A stretch of 64,000 nt of DNA from Hsuehochloa calcarea. Lineage: Eukaryota > Streptophyta > Magnoliopsida > Poales > Poaceae. The notes below the pieces were generated by a model. The model was not told where the DNA came from, did not search any database, and saw nothing but the letters and a program-made list of their open reading frames with translations. A program made the translations under genes and the position numbers. Below, piece by piece: positions 47,278 to 57,879 of this stretch (its first letter is position 1; each line of letters starts with the position of its first letter). The stretch is taken from positions 12,459,763 to 12,523,762 of the forward strand of contig CM070601.1 of the NCBI GenBank assembly GCA_036346395.1, read 5' to 3'.

Positions 47278-47700
47278 GAGTTGTCACGCCTTGCTCGCAG
47301 AGGCCGCTATTTCGGTCCAAAAGTCGGGCGAGGCGGTGAGTTGTCACGCCTATGACCGCAGAGTCTTGCTATTTCGATCCGAAAAGTCGGGCGAGGCGTT
47401 GAGTTGTCACGCCTTACTCGCAGAGGCCGCTCATTTCGCATCAAAAGTGTCGGCGAGGCGAGGCCGCTATTTCGATCTGAAAAGTCGGGCGAGGCGAAGA
47501 GTTGTCACGCCTATGACCGCAGAGTCCGCTATTTTGGTCCAAAAGTCGGCGAGGCGGTGAGTTGTCACGCCTTACTCGCAGAGGCCGCCATTTCACCAAA
47601 AAAATTGGCAGAGTGTCGCTATTTCGTCTCGAAAAGTCGGGCGACGCAGTTGAGTTGTCACGCCTTGCTCGCAGAGTCTTGTCATTTCGGTCCAAAAGTC
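47278..47700. repeat. unit B: minisatellite, six copies
   Basis: Same GAGTTGTCACGCC/AAAAGTCGGGCGAGGCG unit as in unit A but six copies; the array is about 65 bp, one unit, shorter. Confidence 0.88.
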
Positions 47701-48169
47701 GTAAATTTGTTTTGCAATTGAAGTTGTTTTGAAAGCCATCCGCTTTTTGCTTCTTTGTTAGGATGATCGGTAGTTCCGACGATATAAGTGCGAAGTACCT
47801 CTCGTAACTTCCAAAATCCCGCTGAACGCTTTTTTACAAAGAGCACTCTTTTGGGACTTAGCTGATTTTCTACAAGCGTGGTCCTTACCGCCATGTTTGG
47901 GCGGTACTCTCGCACCATGAGTTCGATTTTTAGCGAACGATAATCGGAAGTACCGCAAATTAGATCACACGCAAAGTGTCCACAACGGAATTAGATAGAT
48001 GCATACTTGATACAAACTAGTACCACAACACCGCAAAGGCATACATCACGTAGTGTGGGGATGCATAGATAAATAGTGGATATTACAATCTTATTAAAAC
48101 GAACTTCTACTTAGCAAGAACAAGAAATAATAGAAGAAAAATTACCAAACCGCCATGTTAACTAATTTC

Positions 48170-48680
48170 AGTAGCGATTTCTCAACCCTTCCCATCCTTT
48201 CATCCAAATCTTTAAGAACATTATCTTTATTTTCCGTCGGTTCATCCGATGGTCGAGGCACTTGATTTAAATGCAACCACACGATGTGTGTCCTCTTGCA
48301 AGGCCGCAATTTGCATTGCAATGCCTCGAGCGTCTGCATCGCTTCATCACCCACACCGGAACCGACATGTTGTGTTCTATAAAAATAATTGGGAATACAA
48401 GTGAAAAATATGATGTTTGGAAAGAAGTTCAATGGGGATGATCGGACATAAGTTACCGTAATATTCGAACACTTCATGAACACTCGGGATGGATTCGTTG
48501 GGCGTATGGGAGGTGAACACATTCACCGGATCCTCGCAACGAGGGCAATCCAAGTCTTTGTCTTAGTGCTTCTAATTGCCTGCTCACTCGAAAGTTTGAT
48601 GAAGCCGTAGACATCCGCTTAAGACGGGAGGAAGGAGAAGAGGAATCAAGAGTGAGTGGAATGGAAGCCAAATCATGCAT
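48170..48680 (-). pseudogene. unit B: GRF-type zinc-finger ORF 2 (two exons)
   Basis: Exon 1 from the ATG at 48680 (MHDLASIPLTLDSSSPSS) to a donor at 48457, exon 2 from 48376 to about 48170. It carries PTNPSRVFMKCSN and an EALQCKLRPCKRTHIVWLH tail; the CPRC start is in a shifted frame here. Conserved splice sites in both units support a real two-exon gene. Confidence 0.6.
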
Positions 48681-48999
48681 ATATATAGCCTGTTGGTAAA
48701 TTATAATTTGGTTGAAGAAAATTCGCGTCCATGAGGTAGCAGGCCGAGGAGGTATCGTAAGCAAAGATTATGCGTTATGTATTTAAGGTTTAGTAAGTTT
48801 AAATCGGGAGTTACAGCTTGTTGTTAGTACTAAATATTTCAGATAACATGTTGTGTACATAAATCTAATAATCGAACGCATATGGACATTACATAAATCG
48901 AAAAGGCGAGATGCATGATGGCATTATGTAACAAGTTTTACACGCCCATGAAATTAGTTAGGCGCATGGTCGTGTCGCTGTCGGACGACGAGATGATCC

Positions 49000-50130
49000 T
49001 CGTGGAATGTGAACTGTCAGGGAGTGGCGACGCCTCAAGGCCGTAGTAGGGGCCCCGTCGGGAGGCGAATGCGGGTGATCTCATCGTGGCGGTCCTACCG
49101 AGGCCCGAGCATGTCGCCCACCCATCGGTGCTCTTCTGCGGAAGCGTGCAGGTGAGTTAGTCATTGCTTTTGTACGACGGAAAATTGGTGTTAGTACGCT
49201 CACGTGTACCGAGTAGGTCGCTTGTGTTGACGAGGACCCTCCGCCGCCGAGCCGTAGTCTTTGCCGCACGTGTACCCTCCGTGACGTGTCGCCAACCACC
49301 GGTCGCGCTCCCGGAGGTGTGATTGAACGCCGTGCGAAGAAGTCGATCCTGCGCCTCCTCCGTGATGACGATGGTTGCGCAGAGCGCCGCCCTCGCAATC
49401 GCCGCAAGAATAAAGGGTAATGTCGATACGTCCAAATGAGTGTATGGAAAGGTACTCACGACAAGAACCGCTTGATGATGACATACCGTGGCTCGAGGCG
49501 GTCGGGGCCGAAGCGATCAGAGCTCCGACGACTCCGGTGCGACGGCAGGCGTGGAGGGCGGTCCGACGAGGTGCGGAGGGCGGAGGTGGTGGAAGGTACG
49601 CCACGCACGCGATGTCAAGACGTGAACGCCGCCGCATGGCGACCACAAGTTATGGATCTAATCGCATAACTTACATCCTCGCGCATCGCGCGATCGCGCT
49701 ATGATACGATCCATTGTGTTGGGGTTTCCACGGTCTATAGCTTCGTGAGTCAAGTTGCGACACGCTCCAAGCGGTAGTCTTTGCACGAAACCGATAGTAA
49801 GTCGCGAAAAGTGTTGCCGAAGGAGAATTATGCGAAGAATGTTTTACCGTCTCGTCGCGGCGGGCGCCGGTGACGGTCCGGACCAACTAGTACGACGTCG
49901 TCTCGCATGGCGCCCATCGACGCCGCGCGCCGCCCAAGAAGCTCGCACCTAGTGCGCGGGCGCACCACCGCAAGTACGCCACGACGTCTCGATGGCGAGC
50001 CGCGAAACTCCAAAGACCACGTCCGTCCGTAGCCACATCAATCCACATCGCCGCCCGTGGTCGCCAGATTCGCCTCCGCCGCCGCTCCTCCGCCCTCTCC
50101 TCGTGCGCTGCAATTGAATTTACATGTCGA
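49000..50130 (-). other. unit B: probable 3' part of the PMD gene
   Basis: Counterpart of 39030-40205. Short minus-strand frames only; no domain recognised. FPYTHLDVSTLPFIL-type sequence near 49430 is shared with unit A. Confidence 0.35.
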
Positions 50131-50139
50131 AAAATCTTA

Positions 50140-51363
50140 CTAAAAATGCCTCAAAATAACATCAAATAATGACATACCGGTGAGCCTTTGCTTTGTGAGA
50201 GGTCGCCCGTGGCGCGTGGAACCTCCCGGTAAAGGCCGAATTGCCTCATGACCACTGCGGGTTGTACTTTGCTTTCGACCATGTGCGAAGACCAAGTGAT
50301 GTGTCGTCATCCAGAGTGCCTCGCCCAGATTGCACTTTGGGCGATAATCCGAAGGGGGCCGTCGTGAAGGAACGGTCCGCCCATGGCCACCAGATGACCT
50401 CGTCCTCGTGGAGAGTCTCGAAAAGGTTATGGAACTCGGGTATACGCGCCTCGGTCTCTCCCTAGCCCACCCTAGGGTAGCACGTGTCCAACGTGTTCCC
50501 ATCGTGAGCCGTCGACGGGTCGTCCTCGCAGCGTCCCCCAAAGCTCGGTGGTCACTGGTAAGGGTGCACGCTGGTGCGGAAGTACGGTCGGCCAACTGGA
50601 AAGTGCTCCCACGACCATAACTATAGGAGGGCGTAGCACACCGCGAGGATCGCTCTCGCCTGCGTCTTCTACCGACAAGCGTCACACAACCCTCGGTAGG
50701 TGGCGCAAAGCACTGCAGAGCCCCAACTGTACTGTGGAACCTCGTCGGGCCAGGCGTCGCGCAGAGATCGTGCGGATGGATGTAGCTTCGCACACGCAGT
50801 CTCCTGCGTGGTAGGAAACAGATCCATCCGAACAAGAACAACAGTACGCTGACTAAATGTGTCCTCACTTCCTCCCGAGTCGCATGCTCGGGCGAGATCA
50901 TGTACCGCCGCGGCCAGAATGTGGCACACCCGACACGTTCGCGAAGCAACCGGTCACCAAATTGCTGCCTAAACGGACCTTCCAGCCCATCGCCTCGGGG
51001 GGCACTACCGAAGACCACGAAGAGGTAGACTCGTAAGCGAGACACGCCCTCCGAGTAATGGTCATCTCCCCATCGGAAGTGGAAGGTGTGAGTCTCCGTC
51101 TCCAACGGTCCACGAAGCGCAGAGCAGAGTGCCGCGTCAAACTGCAGCGCGTGCGGGAGGTCCAACATCCGGGCGAGGGGCAGGAGCCCGGTCTCCCGAA
51201 GCCTGGGGACGTACCGCTCGTCAAGGGGCCATCTCTCTCTGGGGGCGCTCAGGACCAGGCTCGGAGGGCCGACGCCGGCAGACCACGCCCGGCAACGGTG
51301 TCCCACATCCCAGCGTGGGTCGAGCAGCTCGACGCTGCGTCGTCAAGCTGGAGCTCGCGCCAT
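50140..51363 (-). pseudogene. unit B: plant mobile domain (PMD) protein
   Basis: Better preserved than unit A: a 388-codon frame (50140-51306) shows RLRETGLLPLARMLDL, ETHTFHFRWG, GPFRQQFGDRLL, RYMISPEHATREEVRTHLVS and VLLFLFGWICFLPRRRLRV. An upstream ATG at 51363 matches the start in unit A. The core motifs are those of the PMD (aminotransferase-like mobile) family. Frame changes near 51060 and after about 50750 break it. Same strand as, and about 200 bp downstream of, the transposase. Confidence 0.85.
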
Positions 51364-51574
51364 CTCCTCGCCAACAGGAAACAACATGTCGATTACGCAT
51401 GTAAAACATATTATGTGACACAGGAAAATAAGGCAAGACATACGATAAAAAAATTCAACAATACAATATGATCATGGATAAACCCGGACAACTTAACAAG
51501 TACTACATAAAGGCATGGATAAACAGCAACAGAGTCCATCAAAGACATTGAAATAAGCAAGCGACATCACGACG

Positions 51575-54181
51575 TAGTAATTACATCTTCCTCACTACGG
51601 TGCACTGCTTGTGCCGGTCCGCTTTTAGGCGTGGCCGATGGAGTGCCCAACAGCCTTACATGCCACCGCAACGGGTCGGCGAACTTCGTTCGCTACCGGG
51701 CCGTCGTCCATGTCGTTCGGATCGTCGGGATCGCTGCCTTCCACGGCCGGGGTGCTTTAGTGCGTCGTCGGGCACCCACTTCACCTGTCCCAGCCAAAGG
51801 TCCCTGTAGTGCGTGTCCAGCCCGTATGAATGGAACTCAGCACTCCAAGTTGCATACAGGTGGTGGATGTCATAGTACTCGGAGATGTAACGCTCCGAGG
51901 CTTGCCGCCACGCCGCGCATGCCGCGCACACATGGGAGCATGGTTTGTGCGAAGCCGCGCTTGTTGCGGTGCACGACGCTTCTTCACCAATCGTGCGGAC
52001 TGCCACGATCCCCTCTAACATGGCCCATCACGCATTTCTCCACGAGCCCGATCTCGAACTTCGCTGGACGCCATCCATGGTACGAGCGGTGTCGCGATCG
52101 AGCCTTGCCGATCTTATTCTCCATGTAGGCATGCATTACTTGAGAATTGCTTCCGTCCTCCAAATGCTTCTTGGCCATCATGGCTCTGTTGACAAAGTAT
52201 CCGATGGTACGGTTCGGCTCTCCTCCACGATCGCAGTTGATCGGCAGAGATCGGACACCCTTCAAAGACACCGCTGTACACCTCCGACATGTTGGTCGTC
52301 ATGATCCCGCACCTTGCACCGTCCGTGTCGTGCGGCAGGACCATTTCTCCGTGTCAAAGCGGCGAGTTAACCCATGTGTGAACTCCCCAACTCTCGCGGA
52401 CCCTCTAGCCGCGCCGCCTCGGCATGCGCCGAGTCCCTTACATGCTTCCCGTCTCCTCATCGAGCTGTCTCCACACCGCTCCGAACTTCCTCCTTTGGTT
52501 CTGCATGCAGAGCTTCTTGAACATCTTCATGAGGTCCTTGCTCCGAAACCTTGTGTGGAAGTTGGCCGCGAGATGCCTCATGCACCAACGGCTCCTAACA
52601 TCGCTCCACCGTACGGCGGTCGTCCCCATTTTGCATCATGCACAACGCATAACAAGCCAAAGATTGCGATCCGAGATGACACATACATCTGGCCGATCTT
52701 GCACGACCGCCTGCTTCACATTGCACAGGAACCACAGCCAGCTCTCCGTGTTCTCGCTCTCAACAATTGCGAACGCCACGGGGACTAATCGGTCATTCGC
52801 ACGGCCGCGAACGGCGGTGAGGATGGTACCCAGCATTCCCACATAGGAAGGTACCATCCATCGTGAGCACGGGACGACAATGTTTGAACCCTTCGATCGC
52901 CTGACGGAAGGCCCAGAAGACCCTTTCAAGAACAAAACAATTGGGCCCCTCCGTCGGATGCACCCGCTCAAGCTTGTTTACGTACGTCCCGGGATTAGAT
53001 TCCGCGATTTGATGCAGTAATCTTGGTACTAGGTTGTAAGCCTCTTCAATGTGCCAACATTCGCTCCGGAACCTGCGTTTCGCACGCCATGCCGTCTTGT
53101 AGCTGACAGGGAATCCCACCATATTGGCAACATCCGCCAGCAGGAGCTTTGGCGAAATGGACACATCTGCAGCGACGAGGTGGCTTATCAAGCTGGCAAC
53201 ATACGAGGACGTCATGTTGCGGTGCCTGTGTAGCGGCTCAGCTAACTCGCATGTGTGGTCCTTCAGCACCGTTATCCGGAAGCCCATGGCGTCGTGAACC
53301 TCTGCGCAGACGGACCTTGCCAAAGACAGATTCATCAACACACCGACGATGTACGTGTCGGGGTTGACCTCGCACCGATCGTCCGTCCGATGTTAACGGC
53401 GTATCTTGCAATAGCTTGTTGTGCGGCGATCTTGTCAGGAAAGCGCTGGTTTACGAGCAGGGTGTCCTCATGGAACCCCCACTCCGCACCCTCCGGACGT
53501 GGCAGAACCAGCGATGTCATCGCAACATCGTCCAATCGTGAGGGGACGTAAGCAATGTCAGTGGTTACAAAACCACCAATCGCACTCTCCCCGCAGCAGC
53601 TTCTCCGCCTTCGCCGCCTTCCGAACTAGTTGTTTCGACGCCCTCCTCGCTTTCCACCTCATCCACAGGTCGGTCGGTACTCGTGACAATCAATACGAGC
53701 CGACCACCATCTCTCGCCCGCCGTTGGGCTCAAAATTGACCGCACGCCTCGGTCTCCATCGCCCACGCCTCCTCGAGCTCGCAGACCAACGCAAGCTCCT
53801 CCTCACCAAAGCAGCTTCACCTTCATCGGAACCACCGCGCGGATGTCCCGTGTTTCCAAGAATCGAACGTAGACCATCGGCCGCGATATATCGCAGCAAT
53901 GGGTTGCAAACAACCCCCATGTAGTTGGCCCATGAAGCGTCACATGTGACCTTCATAAGTTGCCAAACGGTCTCGCCTGCACCACCCACCACCGAGGCAT
54001 ACAACGCCTCGATGCGCAGCTTCTTCCTTCCAGTGGCGCGATCGAACGCGGATCGCACGCACCGCCTTAGCTCCGAGAGGCTCATGTCCTTCAGAGCCGG
54101 CGCCCGGATCACGGTGCGGTGACAATTTGACAGGTCCGCACCGTGCGGTCCGTCAGCAGACGAGACCGTCCCGTGGAACAC
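51575..54181 (-). pseudogene. unit B: MULE transposase (MuDR type)
   Basis: N-terminal block LSELRRCVRSAFDRATGRKK, IEALYASVVGGAGETVWQL and TCDASWANYMG (53690-54181); MuDR domain with DTLLVNQRFPDK (53335-53535); then MGFRITVLKDHTCEL, GFKHCRPVLTMDGTFLCG with catalytic Asp at about 52857, VPVAFAIVESENTESWLWFL, CVISDRN with Asp at about 52670, NMSEVYSGVF with Glu at about 52283, and HKPCSHV of a SWIM zinc finger near 51935. Full domain order of a Mutator transposase. At least five frame changes, so inactive as written; the start codon is unresolved (ATG at 54085 or further upstream). Breaks may be sequence error. Confidence 0.9.
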
Positions 54182-54229
54182 GAATGATCTTGAATTTCCG
54201 CCATAAAGTACCTAACACATGTGCATATG

Positions 54230-55330
54230 AAACCATCGAATTATTTATGGATTTTTTGTCGTAATGAACGCTTCTACAAATTTGGTTATGCCCACTGTAC
54301 ACGAACGTTTTGTCGTACATGTTTTCAATCCCGATTGGAGTTCGTATGATTTTTCTATCAATGAAATGTCCAAGCTAATATTATTTCTAGTATAAATAAT
54401 CCATAGCCTATTCTATGTTACACTTCAGAAATTTCCTGTGGTACTACATAGTTACAAATTTTTTAACTAGTTCGATATTACAGTGCAAAAATAATTCACT
54501 TGAAATTTTCTCGCATTTCTACGCTTTCCATACCCGAGTTAGACCTAACTTACACCAAAGACATGTGTGGTAAATTTCAGATTTAAAAACTTACTGAGAG
54601 GTGCGTCAGGTTTCTCATTCTAGCGGTGTAATGTGTAGTGCATGCACCGAACGCGATATGCCCGATCAAGAGTACATATACAAAGCGTTCATGGGTCTAT
54701 TTCTATTTTGCTTAATGACCTCCGAAAATTTTGCTATTTTATGACCAAGTTCATGAAACTATAAAAATACCCGAAAGGAAATTTACAACACTACTAGCAA
54801 CATGTCTGTTAAGTCAACTAATTACGGCATAATGACATTGTTAACTACTAGGTCTTCAAAATAAACTAACTACACAACTAAAACTACTCTGCTATAATTC
54901 ATCTAATTGCATCCTAATCACATTGCTAAAACTACCGATAATACTAATTGAATGCGAATGACATTTACCTTTTCTAGGTGCTCGCAGCAGTTTCAAAGCT
55001 TATTTTCTACGTGCTCGTGATTTTTCCGACTCGTAGATTTTTTTTTTCACAAAATTTTTTTCCACTCCAACCGTGTCGCGACGAGCCGGTGAGGGAGGCT
55101 CCTCACTGCTCCTCCCTTTATAGGCGCCAAGCCGCGTCCGGGCCTATACTGGCGCTATACGGCACGCCTAGCGCCCGGGCCGGGCCGGGCGCCTGACGCT
55201 GGCTGCCCAGCATGGCCGCGTGGCAGCAATGGGACACTGCATAGCGCCGGGCCAGCCCGGGCGCACGCTAGCAGCGCCAGCTGCGCGCGTGGCTTGGCGC
55301 CCCGCGCCGGCGACACCAGGCTTGCCCACA
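54230..55330. other. unit B: non-coding flank and GC-rich subterminal tract
   Basis: AT-rich part matching 44230-45040 with few differences (including about 27 bp missing near 54570), then a GC-rich tract (55080-55330) containing GGGCCAGCCCGGGC-type repeats. Confidence 0.6.
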
Positions 55331-55339
55331 GGTGCCGCC

Positions 55340-55578
55340 TCGGGACTAAGAAGATTTGGTGCCGTCCGGAACGACGACAACAGTTCTTGCTTGTCGCCAG
55401 ACGGACGAAGACCAAGTCTTTGCCGTCCGACCGACAACTAGGTTCTTGCCCGTCCCGACGGCGGAACTAGGTTCTTCTGCCGTCGGACGGCACTCTGCTA
55501 GAGGAGGCTACTTTTGGAATTTTTGAACTTATGAGGCTATTTTTGGAATTTTTATTGCGCAATGAGGCTAATTTAGTC
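55340..55578 (-). repeat. inner right terminal inverted repeat
   Basis: Complement of the left end: GAGGAGGCTACTTTTGG through CAATGAGGCTAATTTAGTC, ending at 55578, but without the last TCCAGAATTC. It is followed by another GC-rich subterminal piece. Confidence 0.85.
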
Positions 55579-55699
55579 AGACTCGCGCCGGGCCAGCCCC
55601 GGGCAAGACGCTACGCTTCCACAGCGTGGCAGCGTGCTTGTCCGGGTCACACAGCATACAAGGCACAGGTGGGCGTAGCCTGCCGACCACCGGCGGCAA

Positions 55700-55821
55700 G
55701 AAAAGTCTTCCGCTGTCCTGACGGCACTCCTGCTAGAGGAGGCTACTTTTGGAATTTTTGAACTTATGAGGCTATTTTTGGAATTTTTATTGCGCAATGA
55801 GGCTAATTTAGTCCAGAATTC
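55700..55821 (-). repeat. outer right terminal inverted repeat
   Basis: Second copy of the right end, complete to CCAGAATTC at 55821, then the CAGTTCCGG target duplication. Confidence 0.88.
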
Positions 55822-55830
55822 CAGTTCCGG
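55822..55830. repeat. 9-bp target duplication of the MULE, right
   Basis: CAGTTCCGG, identical to 35325-35333. Confidence 0.92.
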
Positions 55831-56373
55831 CTTTCTAATTTTGGCACCGGTGGTGTGCGGTTTCTAGCACCGGTGCTAGTAGGCAAATTTCGTTTCTAGC
55901 ACCGGTCATTTCACGCTGCGCATGGCGTAAGCCTTGTTTGGGATGTAGCTTGTAGGTGGCTTGAATAGTGTTTGCAAGCCCAGGTTTCACCGTACGCGTT
56001 TTGTTTTTGGTTTTTTTGTTTCCCCGCTCCCCTCCTAGGCTCCCAATTCCGCTTTTCTTTTCTTCCCCCAGTTCGAGAGGAGCTCCTTCCCTTAGCTTCC
56101 CAACCATTCTCCTCCACATCAGAGGAAGAGGAAATCATTTATTAAAATTTTGGTAATACTAAACTTTAGCTTGCTACGTCCCAACAACATTCTTTTTACC
56201 AATATTTGGCTTTGCCTATGTTTTGAGTATGCTGAAATTTTGGTTCGACTTATTTTGGCTATAAACCAAATAGTCCCTCAGTTCACCGGTTGGTAACTTG
56301 GTACAGATGTACAGTATATGCTACAGGAAAAGAAAAGCAAGATTTGGTGGGGAAGGTAATGGGTGTTTGGTAC
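55831..56373. other. rest of the MITE target and 3' flank of the ABCB pseudogene
   Basis: Continues the MITE-like block interrupted at 35333, including the 16-bp perfect palindrome CTAGCACCGGTGCTAG (55864-55879). No ABCB NBD2 exon is present here, although one is expected. Confidence 0.5.
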
Positions 56374-56623
56374 CTTTCCTGGTGGTATTCTCAATGACAG
56401 ATCTCTGAATATTCGCACATCTGGGCGGGGGATGGGTATGAGAGGCAGACGTGTGACGGAGTTCAAACTCACCAGCCACGTCAACTAAGACCATGCCGTC
56501 ATCGCTGCTTGGATCGATATGTGATTTACGGTCAATGAGGGAAAATATTGAGGATGCCGATTCCTTCGCCTTGGCAGAATCTGAACCTAGCGCACTTGTC
56601 TGTGAAACGCCTATGGTTGCCAA

Positions 56624-57879
56624 TTCTAGGATGCACGACGACACGTAATCGAACACGGGATCCATCATTTTTAAAAAAATAGCGATACAGGGACATGGCT
56701 ATATATATATATATTATTGAATGTTTTTCTACGTGCATATGTACACTTCAACAATAGCAGCATATCCTAAGCTAGTTACAATAGCAACGACATGCATACT
56801 GAAGTAGGCGAAATACTGATGCTGTGATGCACATACTGATAACTTGATAAATGATACTATACAGTATGCACAAGCACTCACCGAAGCAAGTACAAATCAG
56901 CGACAGGGAGCTCCCCGAGAACAGCAGGAGAGTCACGACGGGAGCTCCCGAGAACAACGCAGAGAGTCGGACAGGAGAATGGTAGCCTGAGTCGGCGACA
57001 AAGCGGCGACCGACAACGGAGTCGGCGGCAAGCGGCGACGGGAGAACACGAATCGGGGGCGTCGTCGAAGGGGAGTCGCTCCTGGGGAGCAACAGGGGAG
57101 TCGGCATCTCAATGACGAGGAGAAGGGCGATCGAAGTGGCGGCGGCAAGGCGATAGCGGCCGGGTAGTGATGAAGCAGGCGACGGGGAGAACACAAATCG
57201 AGGGTGGTGTCGAAGGGGGGTCGCTCCTGGGGAGCAACAGGGGAGTCGGCGTCTCAGCGACAGGGAGAAGGGCAGTCGAAGCTGGCGACGAAGCAAGGGG
57301 CGGTCGCCGGCCAGAGCTGGTGATGAAGCAGGTGACGGGGAGAACACGAATCAAGGGCGGCGTCGAAGGGGAGTCGCTCCCGGAGAGCAGCAGGGGATTC
57401 GGCGACGAGGAGAGGGGGATTGAGCCGACGACGGCGGGGCGCCGTCGAAGATGGCGACAAGCGTAGCGCGAGCGGCGGCGGCGAGTGGCGTCGGCCGCAG
57501 CGGCGTCGAAGGGAGAACCGCGGCCGTTGGGGCGCGGAAGGGTCACTGGCGGATCTGGCGTCGGGGCTGCAGGCGACATCGAAGGGAGTTCTACAAGCAG
57601 TCAGGTGCACGGGAACGCTAGGTTAAGGTTGGGGAATGGGCTGCTACTGTGTTGGGCTGGAGTGAATGGGCTGCTACTGTGTTGGGCCGAATTGAATGGG
57701 CCCAAGTGTCCGATACGTGTCCTACATGTGTCCGATACGTGTCCGATTTTTTTTTTTTTGCGGTTGTGATTTTTTTTTTTTGCGATTGTAATTTCCGACA
57801 CGTCTGCAATACATGTCAGAGTCGTGTCCGTGTCCGTGTCCATCACCGTCACGGACTCGGGATATTTGAGACGTTCGGA
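56624..57879. mobile_element. 1,256-bp insertion in exon 11 of the ABCB pseudogene
   Basis: Flanked by perfect 9-bp direct repeats GGTTGCCAA (56615-56623 and 57880-57888) that split an otherwise continuous exon. 9 bp suggests a Mutator-type element, but I see no clear terminal inverted repeats. It contains a GC-rich tandem repeat and, near the right end, GTGTCCGATACGTGTCC-type words. Minus-strand ORFs inside are low-complexity repeat readings. Confidence 0.72.
57040..57420. repeat. tandem repeat of about 150 bp inside the insertion
   Basis: Three imperfect copies, marked by GAACACRAATC near 57047, 57191 and 57342, followed by TCGAAGGGGAGTCGCTCC-type sequence. Confidence 0.7.

Larger units (their letters stand above)
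35334..55821 (-). mobile_element. 20.5-kb Mutator-like element made of two tandem units
   Basis: Outer ends are inverted: GAATTCTGGACTAAATTAGC at 35334 and its complement ending at 55821, flanked by identical 9-bp duplications. The inverted ends match over about 95 bp and more loosely for about 240 bp. Inside are two direct units, A (35334-45304) and B (45305-55821), each with a left-type end and the same cargo on the minus strand. Unit A has no right-type end before unit B begins, while unit B has two, so the whole behaves as one insertion. Cargo per unit, in transcription order: MULE transposase, PMD protein, GRF zinc-finger ORF, minisatellite, second GRF ORF. Frames are broken in both units. 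Confidence 0.9.

Noticed and set aside
37298..47700. Regular 60-bp repeats considered as CRISPR-like
   Set aside because: They are near-identical tandem units without unique spacers, inside a plant MULE.
35334..55821. Two independent MULE insertions
   Set aside because: Only the outermost ends carry matching 9-bp duplications, and the inner boundary lacks a right end and a duplication.
56772..57347. 191-codon Pro/Ser-rich minus-strand ORF
   Set aside because: Reads through GC-rich tandem repeats of the exon 11 insertion; internally repetitive and not a known domain.
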